In this document: positions 35,982-49,961 of the stretch, piece by piece
How positions within the stretch are numbered: position 1 is the stretch's first letter
Layout of the letters: every line of letters begins with the position of its first letter
Assembly: GCF_051401765.1 (NCBI RefSeq)
Contig: NW_027480423.1
Coordinates: 10,664,001-10,728,000, forward strand
Reading direction: 5' to 3'
Source: Calliopsis andreniformis
Taxonomy: Eukaryota > Arthropoda > Insecta > Hymenoptera > Andrenidae
DNA length: 64,000 bases
The notes under the pieces: model-generated
What the model saw: the letters and a program-made list of their open reading frames with translations, nothing else
What the model was told of the DNA's origin: nothing
Databases searched by the model: none
Position numbers and translations under genes: made by a program

Positions 35982-38900
35982 GAGTGAAACCAAGGTTGCC
36001 CGGAACGTAGAAATTACCATAACTTTCAAACTGGTAGCAATTATTCGTTTTATACGATGGAACAACTGTTCTATTTATTTTGTATTTCATGCTTCGGGCG
36101 TGGACTTCTAAGGCCCTAACTATTCAATCTGTTGGAACAACGCCCTAGAGTGAAGCCTAGTTTGCACGGCACGTAGAAATGAACATAACTTTCACACTGG
36201 TAGCAATTATTCGTTTTATACAGTGGAAAAACTGTTCTATTTATTTTGTATTTTATGCTTCGGACGTTGACTTCTAAGGCCCTAACTATTCGATCTGGTT
36301 TAGCAACACCCTAGGGTAAAGCCAAGCTTGCTCGGAACGTAGGACATACCATTACCTTCACACTGGTTGCAATTATTCCTGTTATACGATGGATAAACCG
36401 TTGCATCTTTATTGTATTTTATGCTTGTGGCGTTGACTTCTAAGGCTCTATCTATTCGATCTGGTGGAGCAACGCCCCAGAGTGAAGCCTAGGTTGCCCG
36501 GAACGTAGAAATGACCATAACTTTCACACTGGTTGCAATTATTCGTTTTATACGATGGAAAAACTGTTGTATTTATATTGTATTTTATGCTTCTGTCGCT
36601 GACTTCTAGGGCACTAACTATTCGATCTGGTGGAGCAGCGCCCTAGGGTGAAGCCTAGGTTGCCCGGAACGTAGAAATGACCATAGCTTTCACACCGGCA
36701 GCAATTATTCGTTTTATACAATGGAAAAACTGTTCTATTTATTTTGTATTTTATGCTTCGGGCGTTGTCTTCTAAGGAACTAACTGTTTGATCTGGTGGA
36801 GCAACGCCCTAGAGTGAAGCCTGGGTTGCCCGGAAAGTAGAAATGAGCACAACTTTCATACTGGTTGCAATTACTCGTTTTATATGATGGAAAAACTGTT
36901 GTATTTATATTGTATTTTATGCTTCTGGCGTTCACTTCTTTGGCCCTAACTATTCGATCTGGTGGAACAACGCCCTAGGGTGAAGCCTAGGTTGCCCGGA
37001 ACGTAGAAATGACCATAACTTTTACACTCGTAGCAATTGTTCGTTTTATACAATGAAAAAACTGTTCTATTTATTTTGTATTTTATGCATCGGGCGTTGA
37101 CTTCTAAGGCCCTAACTATTCAATCTGTTGGAGCAACGCCCTAAGGTGAAGCCTAGGTTGCCCGGAAAGTCGAAATGACGTTAACTTTCACACTGGTTGC
37201 TATTATTCGTTCTATACGATGGAAAAACTGTTATATTTATACCGTATTTTATGCTTCTGGCGTGGACTTCTTATGCCCTAACTATTCCATCTGGTGGAAC
37301 AACGCCCTAGGGTGAAGCCTAGGTTGCCCGAAACGTAGAAATGTCCATAACTTTCACACCGGTAGCAATTATTCGTTTTATACGATGGAAAAGCTGTTGT
37401 ATTTATATTGTATTTCATGCTTCTGGCGTTGACTTCTAAGGCCCTAGCTATTGGATCTGGTGGAGCAACGCCCTAGAGTGGAGCCTAGGCTGCCCGGAAC
37501 GTAGAAATGACCATCACTTTCAAACTGGTTGCAATTAATCCTTTTATACGATGGAAAAACTGTTATATTTATATTGTATTTTATGCATCTGGCGGTGCCT
37601 TCTTAGCCCCTAAGTGTTCGATCTGGTGGAACAACGCCCTAGAGTGAAGCCTACGTTGCCCGGAACGTAGAAATGACCATCACTTTCATACTGGTTGCAA
37701 TTATTCATTTTATATGATGGAAGAACTGTTGTATTTATATTGTATTTTATGCTGCTGGCGTTCACTTCTTAGGCCCTAACTATTCGATCTGGTGGAACAA
37801 CGCCCTGGCATGAAGCCTAGGTTGCCGGAGCGCAGAAATGATCACAACTTTCAAACTGGTTGCTATTATTCGTTTTATACAATGGAAAAACTGTTCTATT
37901 TATTTTGTATTTTATGCTTCGGGCGTTGTCTTCTAAGGAACTAACTGTTTGATCTGGTGGAGCAACGCCCTAGAGTGAAGCCTGGGTTGCCCGGAAAGTA
38001 GAAATGACCACAACTTTCATACTGGTTGCAATTACTCGTTTTATATGATGGAAAAACTGTTGTATTTATATTGTATTTTATGCTTCTGGCGTTCACTTCT
38101 TTGGCCCTAACTATTCGATCTGGTGGAACAACGCCCTATGGTGAAGCCTAGGTTGCCCGGAACGTAGAAATGACCATAACTTTTACACTGGTAGCAATTG
38201 TTCGTTTTATACAATGAAAAAACTGTTCTATTTATTTTGTATTTTATGCATCGGGCGTTGACTTCTAAGGCCCTAACTATTCAATCTGTTCGATGAACGC
38301 CCCAGAGTGAAGCCTAGGTTGCGCTGCACGTAGAAATGACGTTAACTTTCATACTGGTTGCAATTATTCGTTTTATACGATGGAAAAACAGTTCTATTTA
38401 TTTTGTATTTTATGCTTCGGCCGTTGACTTCTAAGGCACTAACTATTCGATCTGTTGGAGCAACGCCCTAGGGTGTAGCCTAGGTTGCCCGGAAAGTAGA
38501 AATGGCCACAACTTTCATACTGGTTGCAATTACTCGTTTTATATGATGGAAAAACTGTTGTATTTATATTGTATTTTATGCTTCTGGCGTTCACTTCTAA
38601 GGCCCTAACTATTCTATCTGGTGGAACAACGCCCTAGGGTGATGCCTAGGTTGCCCGGAAAGTAGAAATGACCATAACATTTACACAGGTAGCAATTATT
38701 CGTTTTATACAATGGAGAAGCTGTTCTATTTATTTTGTATTTTATGTTTCGGGCGTTGACTTCTAAGGCCCTAACTGTTCGATCTGGTGGAACAACGCCC
38801 TAGAGTGTAGCCTAGGTTAACCCGAACGTTGACATGACCAGTACTTTCACACTGTTTGCAGTTATTCCTGCTATACGATGGAAAAACTGTTGCATCTTTA

Positions 38901-40213
38901 TTGAATTTTATGCTTCTGGCGTTGGCTTCTAAGGCCCTAACTATTCTATCTGGTGGATCAACGCCATAGAGTGAAGCCTAGGTTGCTCCGAATGTAGAAA
39001 TGACCATAACATTCACACTGGTTGAAATTATTCGTTTTATACGATGGAAAAACTGTTGTATTTATATTGTATTTTATGCTTCTGGCGTTGACTTCTAAGG
39101 CACTAACTATTCGATCTGGTGGAGCAACGCTCTAGAGTGAAGCCTAGGTTGCCCGTAACGTAGAAATGACCATCACTTTCACACGGGTTGCAATTATTCC
39201 TGTTATAGGACGGAAAGACTGTTGTATTTTTATTGTATTTTATGCTTCAGGCGTTGACTTCTGAGGCCGTTGCTATTCGATGTAGTGGAAGAACGCCATA
39301 GAGTGAAGCCTAGGTTGAACGGAACGTAGAAATGACCATAACTTTCATACTGGTTGCAATTATTCGTTTTATACGATGGAAAAACTGTTGTATTTATATT
39401 GTATTTTATGCTTCTGGCGCTGACTTCTAAGGCACTAACTATTCAATCTGTTGGATCAACGCCCTAGAGTCAAGCCTAGGTTGCTCGGGATGTATAAATG
39501 ACCATAACATTCACACTGGTTGAAATTATTCGTTTAATACGATGGTAAATCTGTTGCATCTTTATTGTATTTTGTGATTCTGGCGTTGACTTCTAAGGCC
39601 CTAACTATTCAATCTGGAGGAACAACGCCCTAGAGTGAGGCCTAGGTTGCCCGGAACGTAGAAATGACCATCAGTTTCAAACTGGTTGCAATTATTTCTG
39701 TTATAGGATGGAAAGACTGTTGTATTTTTATTGTATTTTAAGCTTCAGGCGTTGGCTTCTGAGGCCGTAGCTATTCGTTGTGGTGGAAGAACGCCATAGA
39801 GTGAGGCCTGGGTTGCCCGGAACGTAGAAATGACCATACCTTTCATACTGGTTGCAATTATTCGTTTTATATGATGGAAAAACTGTTGTATTTATATTGT
39901 ATTTTATGCTTCTGGCGTTGACTTCTAAGGCACTAACTATTCGATCTGGTGGAGCAACGCCCTAGGCGTGAAGCCTAGGTTGCCCGGAACGTAGAAATGA
40001 CCATAACTTTCACACTGGATGCTATTATTCGTTCTATACTATGGAAGAACTGTTATATTTATATTGTATCTTATGCTTCTGGCGTTGACTTCTTAGGCCC
40101 TAACAATTCGACCTGGTGGTACAACGCCCTAGAGTGAAGCCTAGGTTTCCTGGAACGTACAAATGACCAAAACTTTCACAAGGGTTGCAATTATTCCTGT
40201 TATAGGATGGAAA
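35345..40213. repeat. Large higher-order block, copy 3, with whole-monomer deletions
   Basis: Aligns to 21401-26768. The offset starts at 13944 bp (84 monomers). It falls to 13612 (82 monomers) at about 36140, where two monomers are missing, and to 13445 at about 38775, where one further 167-bp copy is missing. Like copy 2, it carries TACAATGAAAAAACTG, GGCATGAAGCC, GTTGACATG and AGGCGTGAAG markers. Past 40213 it switches to a subtype B continuation as at 30067. Its left end overlaps the preceding 17-monomer unit. Confidence 0.85.
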
Positions 40214-43200
40214 GACTGTTGTATTTTTATTGTATTTTATGCTTCAGGCGTTGACTTCTGAGGCCGCAGCTATTCGACGTGGTGGAGGAACGCCATAGAG
40301 TGAAGCCTAGGTTGCCCGGAACGTAGAAATGACCATAACTTTCATACTGGTTGCAAATATTCGTTTTATATGATGGAAGAACTGTTGTATTTATATTGTA
40401 CTTTATGCTGCTGGCGTTCACTTCTTAGGCCCTAACTATTCGAGCTGGTGGAACAACTACCTGGGGTGAAGCCTAGGTTTCCCAGAACGTAGAAATGACG
40501 ATAACATTCACACTGGTTGAAATTATTCGTTTAATACGATGGAAAAGCTGTTGCATCTTTATTGTATTTTATGATTCTGGCGTTGACTTCTAAGGCCCTA
40601 ACTATTCGATCTGGTGGAGCAACGCCCTAGAGTGAAGCGTAGGTTGCCCGGAACGTAGAAATGACGTTAACTTTCATACTGGTTGCAATTATTCGTTTTA
40701 TACGATGGAAAAACAGTTGTATTTATTTTGTATTTTATGCTTCGGCCGTTGACTTCTAAGGCACTAACTATTCGATCTGTTGGAGCAACGCCCTAGGGTG
40801 TAGCCTAGGTTGCCCGGAAAGTAGAAATGACCACAACTTTCATACTGGATGCAATTACTCGTTTTATATGATGGAAAAACTGTTGTAATTATATTGTATT
40901 TTATGCTTCTGGCGTTCACTTCTTAGGCCCTAACTATTCGATCTGGTGGAACAACGCCCTGGGGTGAAGCCTAGGTTGCCGGAACGTAGAAATGACCATA
41001 ACTTTCACACTGGTTGCTAGTATTCGTTTTATACGATGGAAAAACTGTTCTATTTATTTTGTATTTTATGCTTCGGGCGTTGCTTCTAAGGCCCTAACTG
41101 TTTGATATGGTGGAGCAACGCCCTAGGCGTGAAGCCTAGGTTGCCCGGAACGTAGAAGTGACCATAAATTTCACACTTGTTGCTATTACCCTTTCTATAC
41201 GATGGAATAACTGTTATATTTATATTGTATCTTATGCTTCTGGCGTTGACTTCTTAGGCCCTAACAATTCGATCTGGTGGAACAACGCCCTAGAGTGATG
41301 CGTAGGTTGCCTGGAACGTACAAATGACCATCACTTTCACAAGGGTTGCAATTATTCCTGTTATAGGATGGAAAGACTGTTGTATTTTTATTGTATTTTA
41401 TGCTTCAGGCGTTGACTTCTGAGGCCGCAGCTATTCGATGTGGTGGAACAACGCCCTAGAGTGAGGCCTAGGTTGCCCGGAACGTAGAAATGACCATCAC
41501 TTCCATACAGGTAGCTATTATTCGTTTTATACGATGGAAAAACTGTTGTGTTTATATTGTATTTTATGTTTCTGGCGTTGACTTCTAAGGCACTAACTAT
41601 TCGATCTGGTGGAGCAACGCCCTAGAGTGAAGCCTAGGTTCCCCGGAACGTAGAAATGACCATCACTTTCAAACTGGTTGCAATTATTCCTGTTATAGGA
41701 TGGAAAGACTGTTGTATTTTTATTGTATTTTATGCTTCAGGCGTTGACTTCTGAGGCCGTAGCTATTCGATGAGGTGGAAGTACGCCACAGAGTGAAGCC
41801 TGGGTTGCCCGGAACGTAGAAATGACCATAAGTTTCATACTGGTTGCAATTATTCGTTTTATATGATGGAAAAACTGTTGGATTTATATTGCATTTTACG
41901 CTTCTGGCGTTCACTTCTTAGGCCCTAACTATTCGATCTGGTGGAGCAACGCTCTAGAGTGAAGCCTAGGTTGCCCGGAACGTAGAAATGACCATTATCT
42001 TCAAACTGGTTGCAATTATTCCTGTTATAGGACGGAAAGGCTGTTGTATTTTTATTGTATTTTATGCTTCAGGCGTTGACTTCTGAGGCCGCAGCTATTC
42101 GATGTGGTGGAACAACGCCCTAGAGTGAAGCCTAGGTTGCCTGGAACATACAAATGACCATCACTTTCACACGGGTTGCAATTATTCCTGTTATAAGACG
42201 GAAAGACTGTTGTATTTTTATTGTATTTTATGCTTCAGGCGTTGACTTCTGAGGCCGCAGCTATTCGATGTGGTGGAAGAACGCCATAGGGTGAAGCCTG
42301 GGTTTCCTGGAACGTAGAAATGACAATAACTTTCATACTGGTTGCAATTATTCGTTTTATATGATGGAAGAACTGTTGTATTTATATTGTATTTAATGCT
42401 GCTGGCGTTGTCTTCTTAGGCCGTAACTATTCGATCTGGTGGAGCAACGCCCTGGAGTGAAGCCTAGGTTGCCCGGAACGTAGCAATGACCATAACTTTC
42501 ACCCTGGTTGCAACTGTTCGTTTTATACGATGGAAAAGCTGTTGTATTTATATCGCATTTTATGCTTCTGGCGTTGTCTTCTTAGGCCGTAACTATTCGA
42601 TCTGGTGGAGCAACGTCCTGGAGTGAAGCCTAGGTTGCCCGGAACGTGGAATGACCATTTCTTTCGCAATGTTTGCAATTATTCATTTTATACGATGGAA
42701 AAACTGTTGTACTTATATTGTATTTTATGCTTCTGGCGTTGACTTCTAAGGCCCTAACTATTCGATCTGGTGGAGCAACGCCCTAGAGTGAAGCCTAGGT
42801 TACCCGGAACGTAGAAATGACCATCACTTTCAAACTGGTTACAATTAATCCTTTTATACGATGGAAAAACTGTTGTATTTTTATTGCATTTTATGCTTCG
42901 GGCATTAACTTCTAAGGCCCTAACTATTCAATCTATAAGAGCAACGCCCAAATGTGTAGCCTAGGTTGCCCGTAAAGTAGAAATGACCCTAGCTTTCATA
43001 CTGGTTGCAATTATTCGTTTTGTATGATGGAAAAACTGTTGTATTTATATTGTATTTTATGCTTCTGGCGTTCACTTCTTAGGCCCTAACTATTCGATCT
43101 GGTGGAATAACGCCCTATGGTGAAGCCTAGGTTGACCGGAGCGTAGAAATGACCATAACTTTCACACCGGTAGCAATTATTCGTTTTACACGATTGAAAA

Positions 43201-43479
43201 ACTGTTCTACTTATTTTGTATTTTATGCATCGGGCGTTGACTTCTAAGACCCTAACTATTCAATCTGTTGGAGCAACGCCCTGCGGTGAAGCCCAGGTTG
43301 CCCGGAAAGTAGAAATGACGTTAACTTTCACACTGGTTGCTATTATTCGTTCTATACGATGGAAAAACTGTTCTATTTATTTTGTATTTTATGCTTCGGG
43401 CGTTGACTTCTGAGGCCCTAACTATTCGATCTGGTGGAGCAACGCCCTAGAGTGAAGCCTAGGTTGCCCGGAACGTAGA
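40214..43479. repeat. Satellite segment ending in a third partial copy of the 17-monomer unit
   Basis: The part 41340-43479 matches 30055-32194 at about 11285 bp (68 monomers minus 3 bp), including CGATGAGGTGGAAGTACGCC, CTATAAGAGCAACG and TACACGATTGAAAAAC. It breaks off at 43479, where GATATGACCATAACC is replaced by AAATGACGTTAAC. The left part (40214-41340) is a mosaic of B, E, A and D copies and carries three one-base indels (about 40978, 41083, 41123). Confidence 0.82.
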
Positions 43480-46400
43480 AATGACGTTAACTTTCATACT
43501 GGTTGCAATTATTCGTTTTATACGATGGAAAAGCTGTTGTATTTATATCGTATTTTATGCTTCTGGCGTTGTCTTCTTAGGCCGTAACTATTCGATCTGG
43601 TGGAACAACGACCTGGGGTGAAGCCTAGGTTGCCCGGAACGTAGAAATGACCATAACTTTCACACTGGTTGCAATTATTCGTTTTATACGATGGAAAAGC
43701 TGTTGTATTTATATCGTATTTTATGCTTCTGGCTTTGTCTTCTTAGGCAGTAACTATTCGATCTGGTGGAGCAACGCCCTGGAGTGAAGCCTAGGTTGCG
43801 CGGAACGTAGAATTGGGCATCACTTTCAAACTGGTTGCAATTATTCCTGTTAGATGATGGAAACACTGTTGTATTTTTATTGCATTTTATGCTTCGGGCG
43901 TTGACTTCTAAGGCACTAACTATTCGATCTGGTGGAGCACAGCCCTAGAGTGAAGCCTAGGTTGCCCGGAAAGTAGAAATGACCCTCACTTTCAAACTGG
44001 TTGCAATTATTCCTGTTATAGGATGGAAAGACTGTTGTATTTTTATTGTATTTTATGCTTCAGGCGTTGACTTCTGAGGCCGTAGCTATTCGATGTAGTG
44101 GAAGAACGCCATAGAGTGAAGCCTAGGTTGCCCGGAACGTAGAAATGACCATTACTTCCACACTGGTTGAAATTATTAGTTTTACACGATGGAAAAACTC
44201 TTCTATTTATTTTGTATTTTATACTTCGGGCGTTGACTTCTAAGGCCCTAACTATTCCATCTGGTGGAACAACGACCTAGGGTGAAGCCTAGCTTGCCCG
44301 GAACGTGGAAATGACCATAACTTTCACACCGGTAGCAATTATTCGTTTTATACGATGGAAAAACAGTTGTATTTATATTGTATTTTATGCTTCTGGCGTT
44401 CACTTCTTAGGCCCTAACTATTCGATCTGGTGGAACAACGCCCTGGGGTGAAGCCTAGGTTGCCGGAACGTAGAAATGACCATAACTTTCACACTGGTTG
44501 CTATTATTCGTTTTATACGATGGAAAAACTGATATATTTATATTGTATCTTATGCTGCTGGCGTTGACTTCATAGGCCCTAACAATTCGTTCTGGTGGAA
44601 CAACGCCCTAGAGTGATGCCTAGGTTGCCTGGAACGTACAAATGACCATCACTTTCACACTGGTTGCAATTATTCGTTTTATACGATGGAAAAGCTGTTG
44701 TATTTATATCGTATTTTATGCTTCTGGCGTTGTCTTCTTAGGCAGTAACTATTCGATCTGGTGGAGCAACGCCCTGGAGTGAAGCCTAGGTTGCGCGGAA
44801 CGTAGAATTGGCCATCACTTTCAAACTGGTTGCAATTATTCCTGTTAGATGATGGAAACACTGTTGTATTTTTATTGCATTTTATGCTTCGGGCGTTGAC
44901 TTCTAAGGCACTAACTATTCGATCTGGTGGAACAACGCCCTAGGGTGAAGCCTAGGTTACGCGGAACGTAGAAATGACCATAACTTTCACACTGGTAGCA
45001 ATTATTCGTTTTATACGATGGAAAAACTGTTCTATTGATTTTGTATTTTATGCTTCGGGCGTTGACTTCTAAGGCCCTAACTATTCGATCTGGTGGAGCA
45101 ACGCCCTAGAGTGAAGCCTAGGTTGCCCGGAACGTAGAAGTGACCATCACCACCAAACTGGTTGCAATTAATCCTTTTATACGATGGAAAAACTGTTGTA
45201 TTATTATTGCAGTTTATGCTTCCGGCGTTGAATTCTAAGGCCCTAACTATTCAATCTGTTGGAGCAACGCGCTAGGGTGAAGCCTTGGTTGCACGGAACG
45301 TAGAAATGACGTTAAGTTTCATACTGGTTGCAATTACTCGTTTTATACGGTTGAAAAACTGTTGCATTTTTATTGCATTTTATGCTTCTGGCGTTGACTT
45401 CTAAGGCCCTAACTATTCAGTCTGTTGGAGCAACGCCCTAGTGTGAAGCCTAGGTTGCCCGGAACTTAGAAATGACCATAACTTTCACACTGATTGCTAT
45501 TATTCGTTTTATACGATGGAAAAACTGTTATATTTATATTGTATCTTATGCTTCTCGCGTTGACTTCTTAGGCCCTAACAATTCGATCTGGTGGAACAAC
45601 GCCCTAGAGTGATGCCTAGGTTGCCTGGAACGTACAAATGACCATCACTTTCACACGGGTTGCAATTATTCCTGTTATAGGACGGAAGGACTGTTGTATT
45701 TTTATTGTATTTTATGCTTCAGGCGTTGACTTCTGAGGCCGCAGCTATTCGATGTGGTGGAACAACGCCCTAGAGTGATGCCTAGGTTGCCTGGAACGTA
45801 CAAATGACCATCACTTTCACACTGGTTGCAATTATTCGTTTTATACGATGGAAAAACTGTTGTATTTATATTGTATTTTATGCTTCTGGCGTTGACTTCT
45901 AAGGCACTAACTATTCGATCTGGTTCAGCAACGCTCTAGAGTGAAACCTACGTTGCCCGGAACGTAGAAATGACTATTACTTTCACACTGGTTGCAATTA
46001 TTCGTTTTATACGATGGAAAAGCTGTTCCATTTATTTTGTATTTTATGCTTCGGGCGTTGACTTCTAAGGGCCTAACTATTCGATCCGGTGGAACAACGC
46101 CCTAGGGTGAAACCTACGTTGCCCGGAACGTAGAAATGACTATTACTTTCACACTGGTTGCAATTATTCGTTTTATACGATGGAAAAGCTGTTCCATTTA
46201 TTTTGTATTTTATGCTTCGGGCGTTGACTTCTAAGGGCCTAACTATTCGATCTGGTGGAACAACGCCCTAGGGTGAAGCCTAGGTTGCGCGGAACGTAGA
46301 AATGACCATAACTTTCACACTGGTAGCAATTATTCGTTTTATACGATGGAAAAACTGTTTTATTTATTTTGTATTTTATGCTTCTGGCGTTGACTTCTTA

Positions 46401-49132
46401 TGCCCTAACTATTCCCTCTGGAGGATCAACGCCCTAGAGTGAAACCTACGTTGCCCGGAACGTAGAAATGACTATTACTTTCACACTGGTTGCAATTATT
46501 CGTTTTATACGATGGAAGAGCTGTTCCATTTATTTTGTATTTTATGCTTCTGGCGTTGACCTCTTAGGCCCTAGCTATTCCATGTGGTGGAACAACGCCC
46601 TAAGGTGAAGCCTAGGTTGCCTGGAACGTAGAAATGACCATCACTTTCACACGGGTTGCAATTATTCCTGTTGTAGGATGGAAAGACTGTTGTATTTTTA
46701 TTGTATTTTATACTTCAGGCGTTGACTTCTAAGGCCCTAGCTATTCGATCTGGTCGAGCAACGCCCTAGAGTGAAGCCTAGGTTGCCCGAAACGTAGAAA
46801 TGACCATAACTTCCACACTGGTTGCAATTATTCGTTTTATACGATGGAAAAGCTGTTGTATTTATATCGTGTTTTATGCTTCTGGCGTTGACCTCTTAGG
46901 CCCTAGCTATTCCATGTGGTGGAACAACGCCGTCGGGTGAAGCCTAGGTTGCGCGGAACGTAGAAATGACCATAACTTTCACACTGGTAGCAATTATTCG
47001 TTTTATACGATGGTAAAACTGTTTTATTTATTTGGGATTTTATGCTTCCGGCGTTGACTTCTAAGGCCCTAACTATTTGATCTGGTGGAGCACCGCCCTA
47101 GAGTGAAGCCTAGGTTGCCCGGAACGTAGAGAAGACCATTACCTTCACACTGGTTGCAATTATTCGTTTTATACGATGGAAAAACTGATCTATTTATTTT
47201 GTATTTTATGCTTCTGGCGTTGACTTCTTAGGCCCCAACTGTTCGATCTGGTGGAACAACGTCCTAGGGTGAAGTCTAGGGTGCCCGGAAAGTAGAAATG
47301 ACCATAACTTTCACACTGGATGCAATTATTCGATTTATACGATGGAAAAGCTGTTGCACCTTTATTGTATTTTATTCATCTGGGGTTGACTGCTAGGGCC
47401 GTAGCTATTAGATGTGGTGGAGCAACGCCCTAGAGTGACGCCTAGGTGGCCCGGAACGTAGAAATGACAATAACTTCCACACTGGTTGCAATTATTCGTT
47501 TTATACGATGGAAAAGCTGTTGTATTTATATCGTATTTTATGCTTCTGGCGTTGACCTCTTAGGCCCTAACTATTCCATCTGGTGGAACAACGCCGTCGG
47601 GTGAAGCCTAGGTTGCGCGGAACGTAGAAATGACCTTAACTTTCACACTGGTAGCAATTATACGTTTTATACAATGGAAAAACTGTACTATTTATTTTGT
47701 ATTTTATGCTTCGGGCGTTGACTTCTAAGGCCCTTGCTATTCGATCTGGTGGAGCAACGCCCTAGAGTGAAGCCTAGGTTGCCCGGAAGGTAGAAGTGAC
47801 CATCACTTTCAAACTTGTTGCAATTAATCCTTTTATACGATGGAAAAACTGTTGTATTTTTATTGCATTTTATGGTTCCGGCGTTGACTTCTAAGGCCCT
47901 AACTATTCAATCTGTTGGAGCGACGCCCTAGGGTGAAGCCTAGGTTGCTCGGAAAGTAGAAATGACGTTAACTTTCATACTGGTTGCAATCACTCGTTTT
48001 ATACGATTGAAAAACTGTTGTATTTATATTGTATTTTATGCTTCTGGCGTTGACTTGTTATGCCCTAACTATTCCATCTGGTGGAACAACGCCCTATGGT
48101 GAAGCCTAGGTTGCCCGGAACGTAGAAATGACCATAACTTTCACACCGGTAGCAATTATTCGTTTTATACGATGGAAAAACTGTTCTCTTTATTTTGTAT
48201 TTTATGCTTCGGGTGTTGACTTCTAAGGCCCTAACTATTCCATCTGGTGGAACAACGACCTAGGGTGAAGCCTAGCTTGCCCGGAACGTAGAAATGACCA
48301 TAACTTTCACACCGGTAGCAATTATACGTTTTATAAATGGAAAAACTGTACTATTTATTTTGTATTTTATGCTTCGGGCGTTGACTTCTAAGGCCCTAGC
48401 TATTCGATCTGGTGGAGCAACGCCCCAGAGTGAAGCCTAGGTTGCCCGGAACGTAGAAGTGACCGTCACTTTCAAACTGGTTGAAATTAATCCTTTTATA
48501 CGATGGAAAAACTGTTGTATTTTTATTGCATTTTATGGTTCCGGCGTTGACTTCTAAGGCCCTAACTATTCAATCTGTTGAAGCAACGCCCTAGGGTGAA
48601 GCCTAGGTTGCCCGGAAAGTAGAAATGACCATAACTTTCATACTGGTTGCAATTATTCGTTTTATACGATGGAAAAACAGTTGTATTTATATTGTATTTT
48701 ATGCTTCTGGCGTTCACTTCTTAGGCCCTAACTATTCGATCTGGTGGAACAACGCCCTGGGGTGAAGCCTAGGTTGCCGGAACGTAGAAATGACCATAAC
48801 TTTCACACTGGTTGCTATTATTCGTTTTATACGATGGAAAAACTGTTCTATTTATTTTGTATTTTATACTTCGGTCGCTGACTTCTAAATAACTAACTGA
48901 TTGATCTGGTGGAGCAACGCCCTAGAGTGAAGCCTAGGTTGCCCGGAACGTAGAAATGACCATAACTTTCACACTGGATGCTATTATTCGTTCTATACGA
49001 TGGAAAAACTGTTATATTTATATTGTATCTTATGCTGCTGGCGTTGACTTCATAGGCCCTAACAATTCGTTCTGGTGGAACAACGCCCTAGAGTGATGCC
49101 TAGGTTGCCTGGAACGTACAAATGACCATCAC

Positions 49133-49298
49133 TTTCACACGGGTTGCAATTATTCCTGTTATAGGATGGAAAGACTGTTGTATTTTTATTGTATTTTATG
49201 CTTCAGGCGTTGACTTCTGAGGCCGTAGCCATTCGATGTGGTGGAAGAACGCCATAGAGTGAATCCTCGGTTGACCGGAACGTAGAAATGACCATAAC
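49133..49298 (+). repeat. Representative subtype B monomer
   Basis: Subtype B carries a linked set of variants: ACACGGGTTGC near the start, TTCCTGTTATAGGATGG in place of TTCGTTTTATACGATGG, GGAAAGACTG, TATTTTTATTG, GCTTCAGGCG, TTCTGAGGCCGTAG, and usually GATGTGGTGGAAGAACGCCAT. These bases occur together in dozens of copies (for example near 3148, 5647, 6975, 30052 and 49962). Subtype B is therefore a real lineage of monomers and not random drift. It lacks the TTCG...CG motif of subtype A and has a damaged CAACGCC arm. It usually follows a subtype D copy. Confidence 0.85.
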
Positions 49299-49795
49299 TT
49301 TCATACTGGTTGAAATAATTCGTTTTATATGATGGAAGAACTGTTGTATTTATATTGTATTTTATGCTTCTGGCGTTGATTTCTTAGGCCCTAACTATTC
49401 CATCTGGTGGAACAACGCCCTAGAGTGAGGCCTAGGTTGCCCGGAACGTAGAAGTGACCATAACTTTCACACTGGTTGCTATTATTCGTTCCATACGATG
49501 GAAAAACTGTTATATTTATATTGTATTTTATGCTTCGGGCGTTGACTTCTAAGGCCCTAGCTGTTTGATCTGGTGGAGCAACGCCCTAGAGTGAAGCCCA
49601 GGTTCCCCGAACGTAGAAATGACCATAACGTTCACACTTGTTGCTATTATTCGTTTTATACAATGGAAGAACTGTTCTATTTATTTTGTATTTTATGCTT
49701 CGGTCGTTGACTTCTAAGGACCTAACTGTTTGATATGGTGGAGCAACGCCCTAGAGTGAAGCCTAGGTTGCCCGGAACGTAGAAGTGACCATAAC

Positions 49796-49961
49796 TTTCA
49801 CACTGGTTGCTATTATTCGTTCTATACGATGGAAAAACTGTTATATTTATATTGTATCTTATGCTTCTGGCGTTGACTTCTTAGGCCCTAACAATTCGAT
49901 CTGGTGGAACAACGCCCTAGAGTGAAGCCTAGGTTGCCTGGAACGTACAAATGACCATCAC
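49796..49961 (+). repeat. Representative subtype D monomer
   Basis: Linked variants of subtype D: GGTTGCTATTATTCGTTC, CTGTTATATTTATATTG, TATCTTATGC, GACTTCTTAGGCCCTAACAATTCG, a GGTGGAACAACG form of the second arm, and a 3' end reading GTTGCCTGGAACGTACAAATG. That last block marks the junction into the following subtype B copy (49962-50127). The D-then-B pair recurs throughout the window. Confidence 0.85.
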
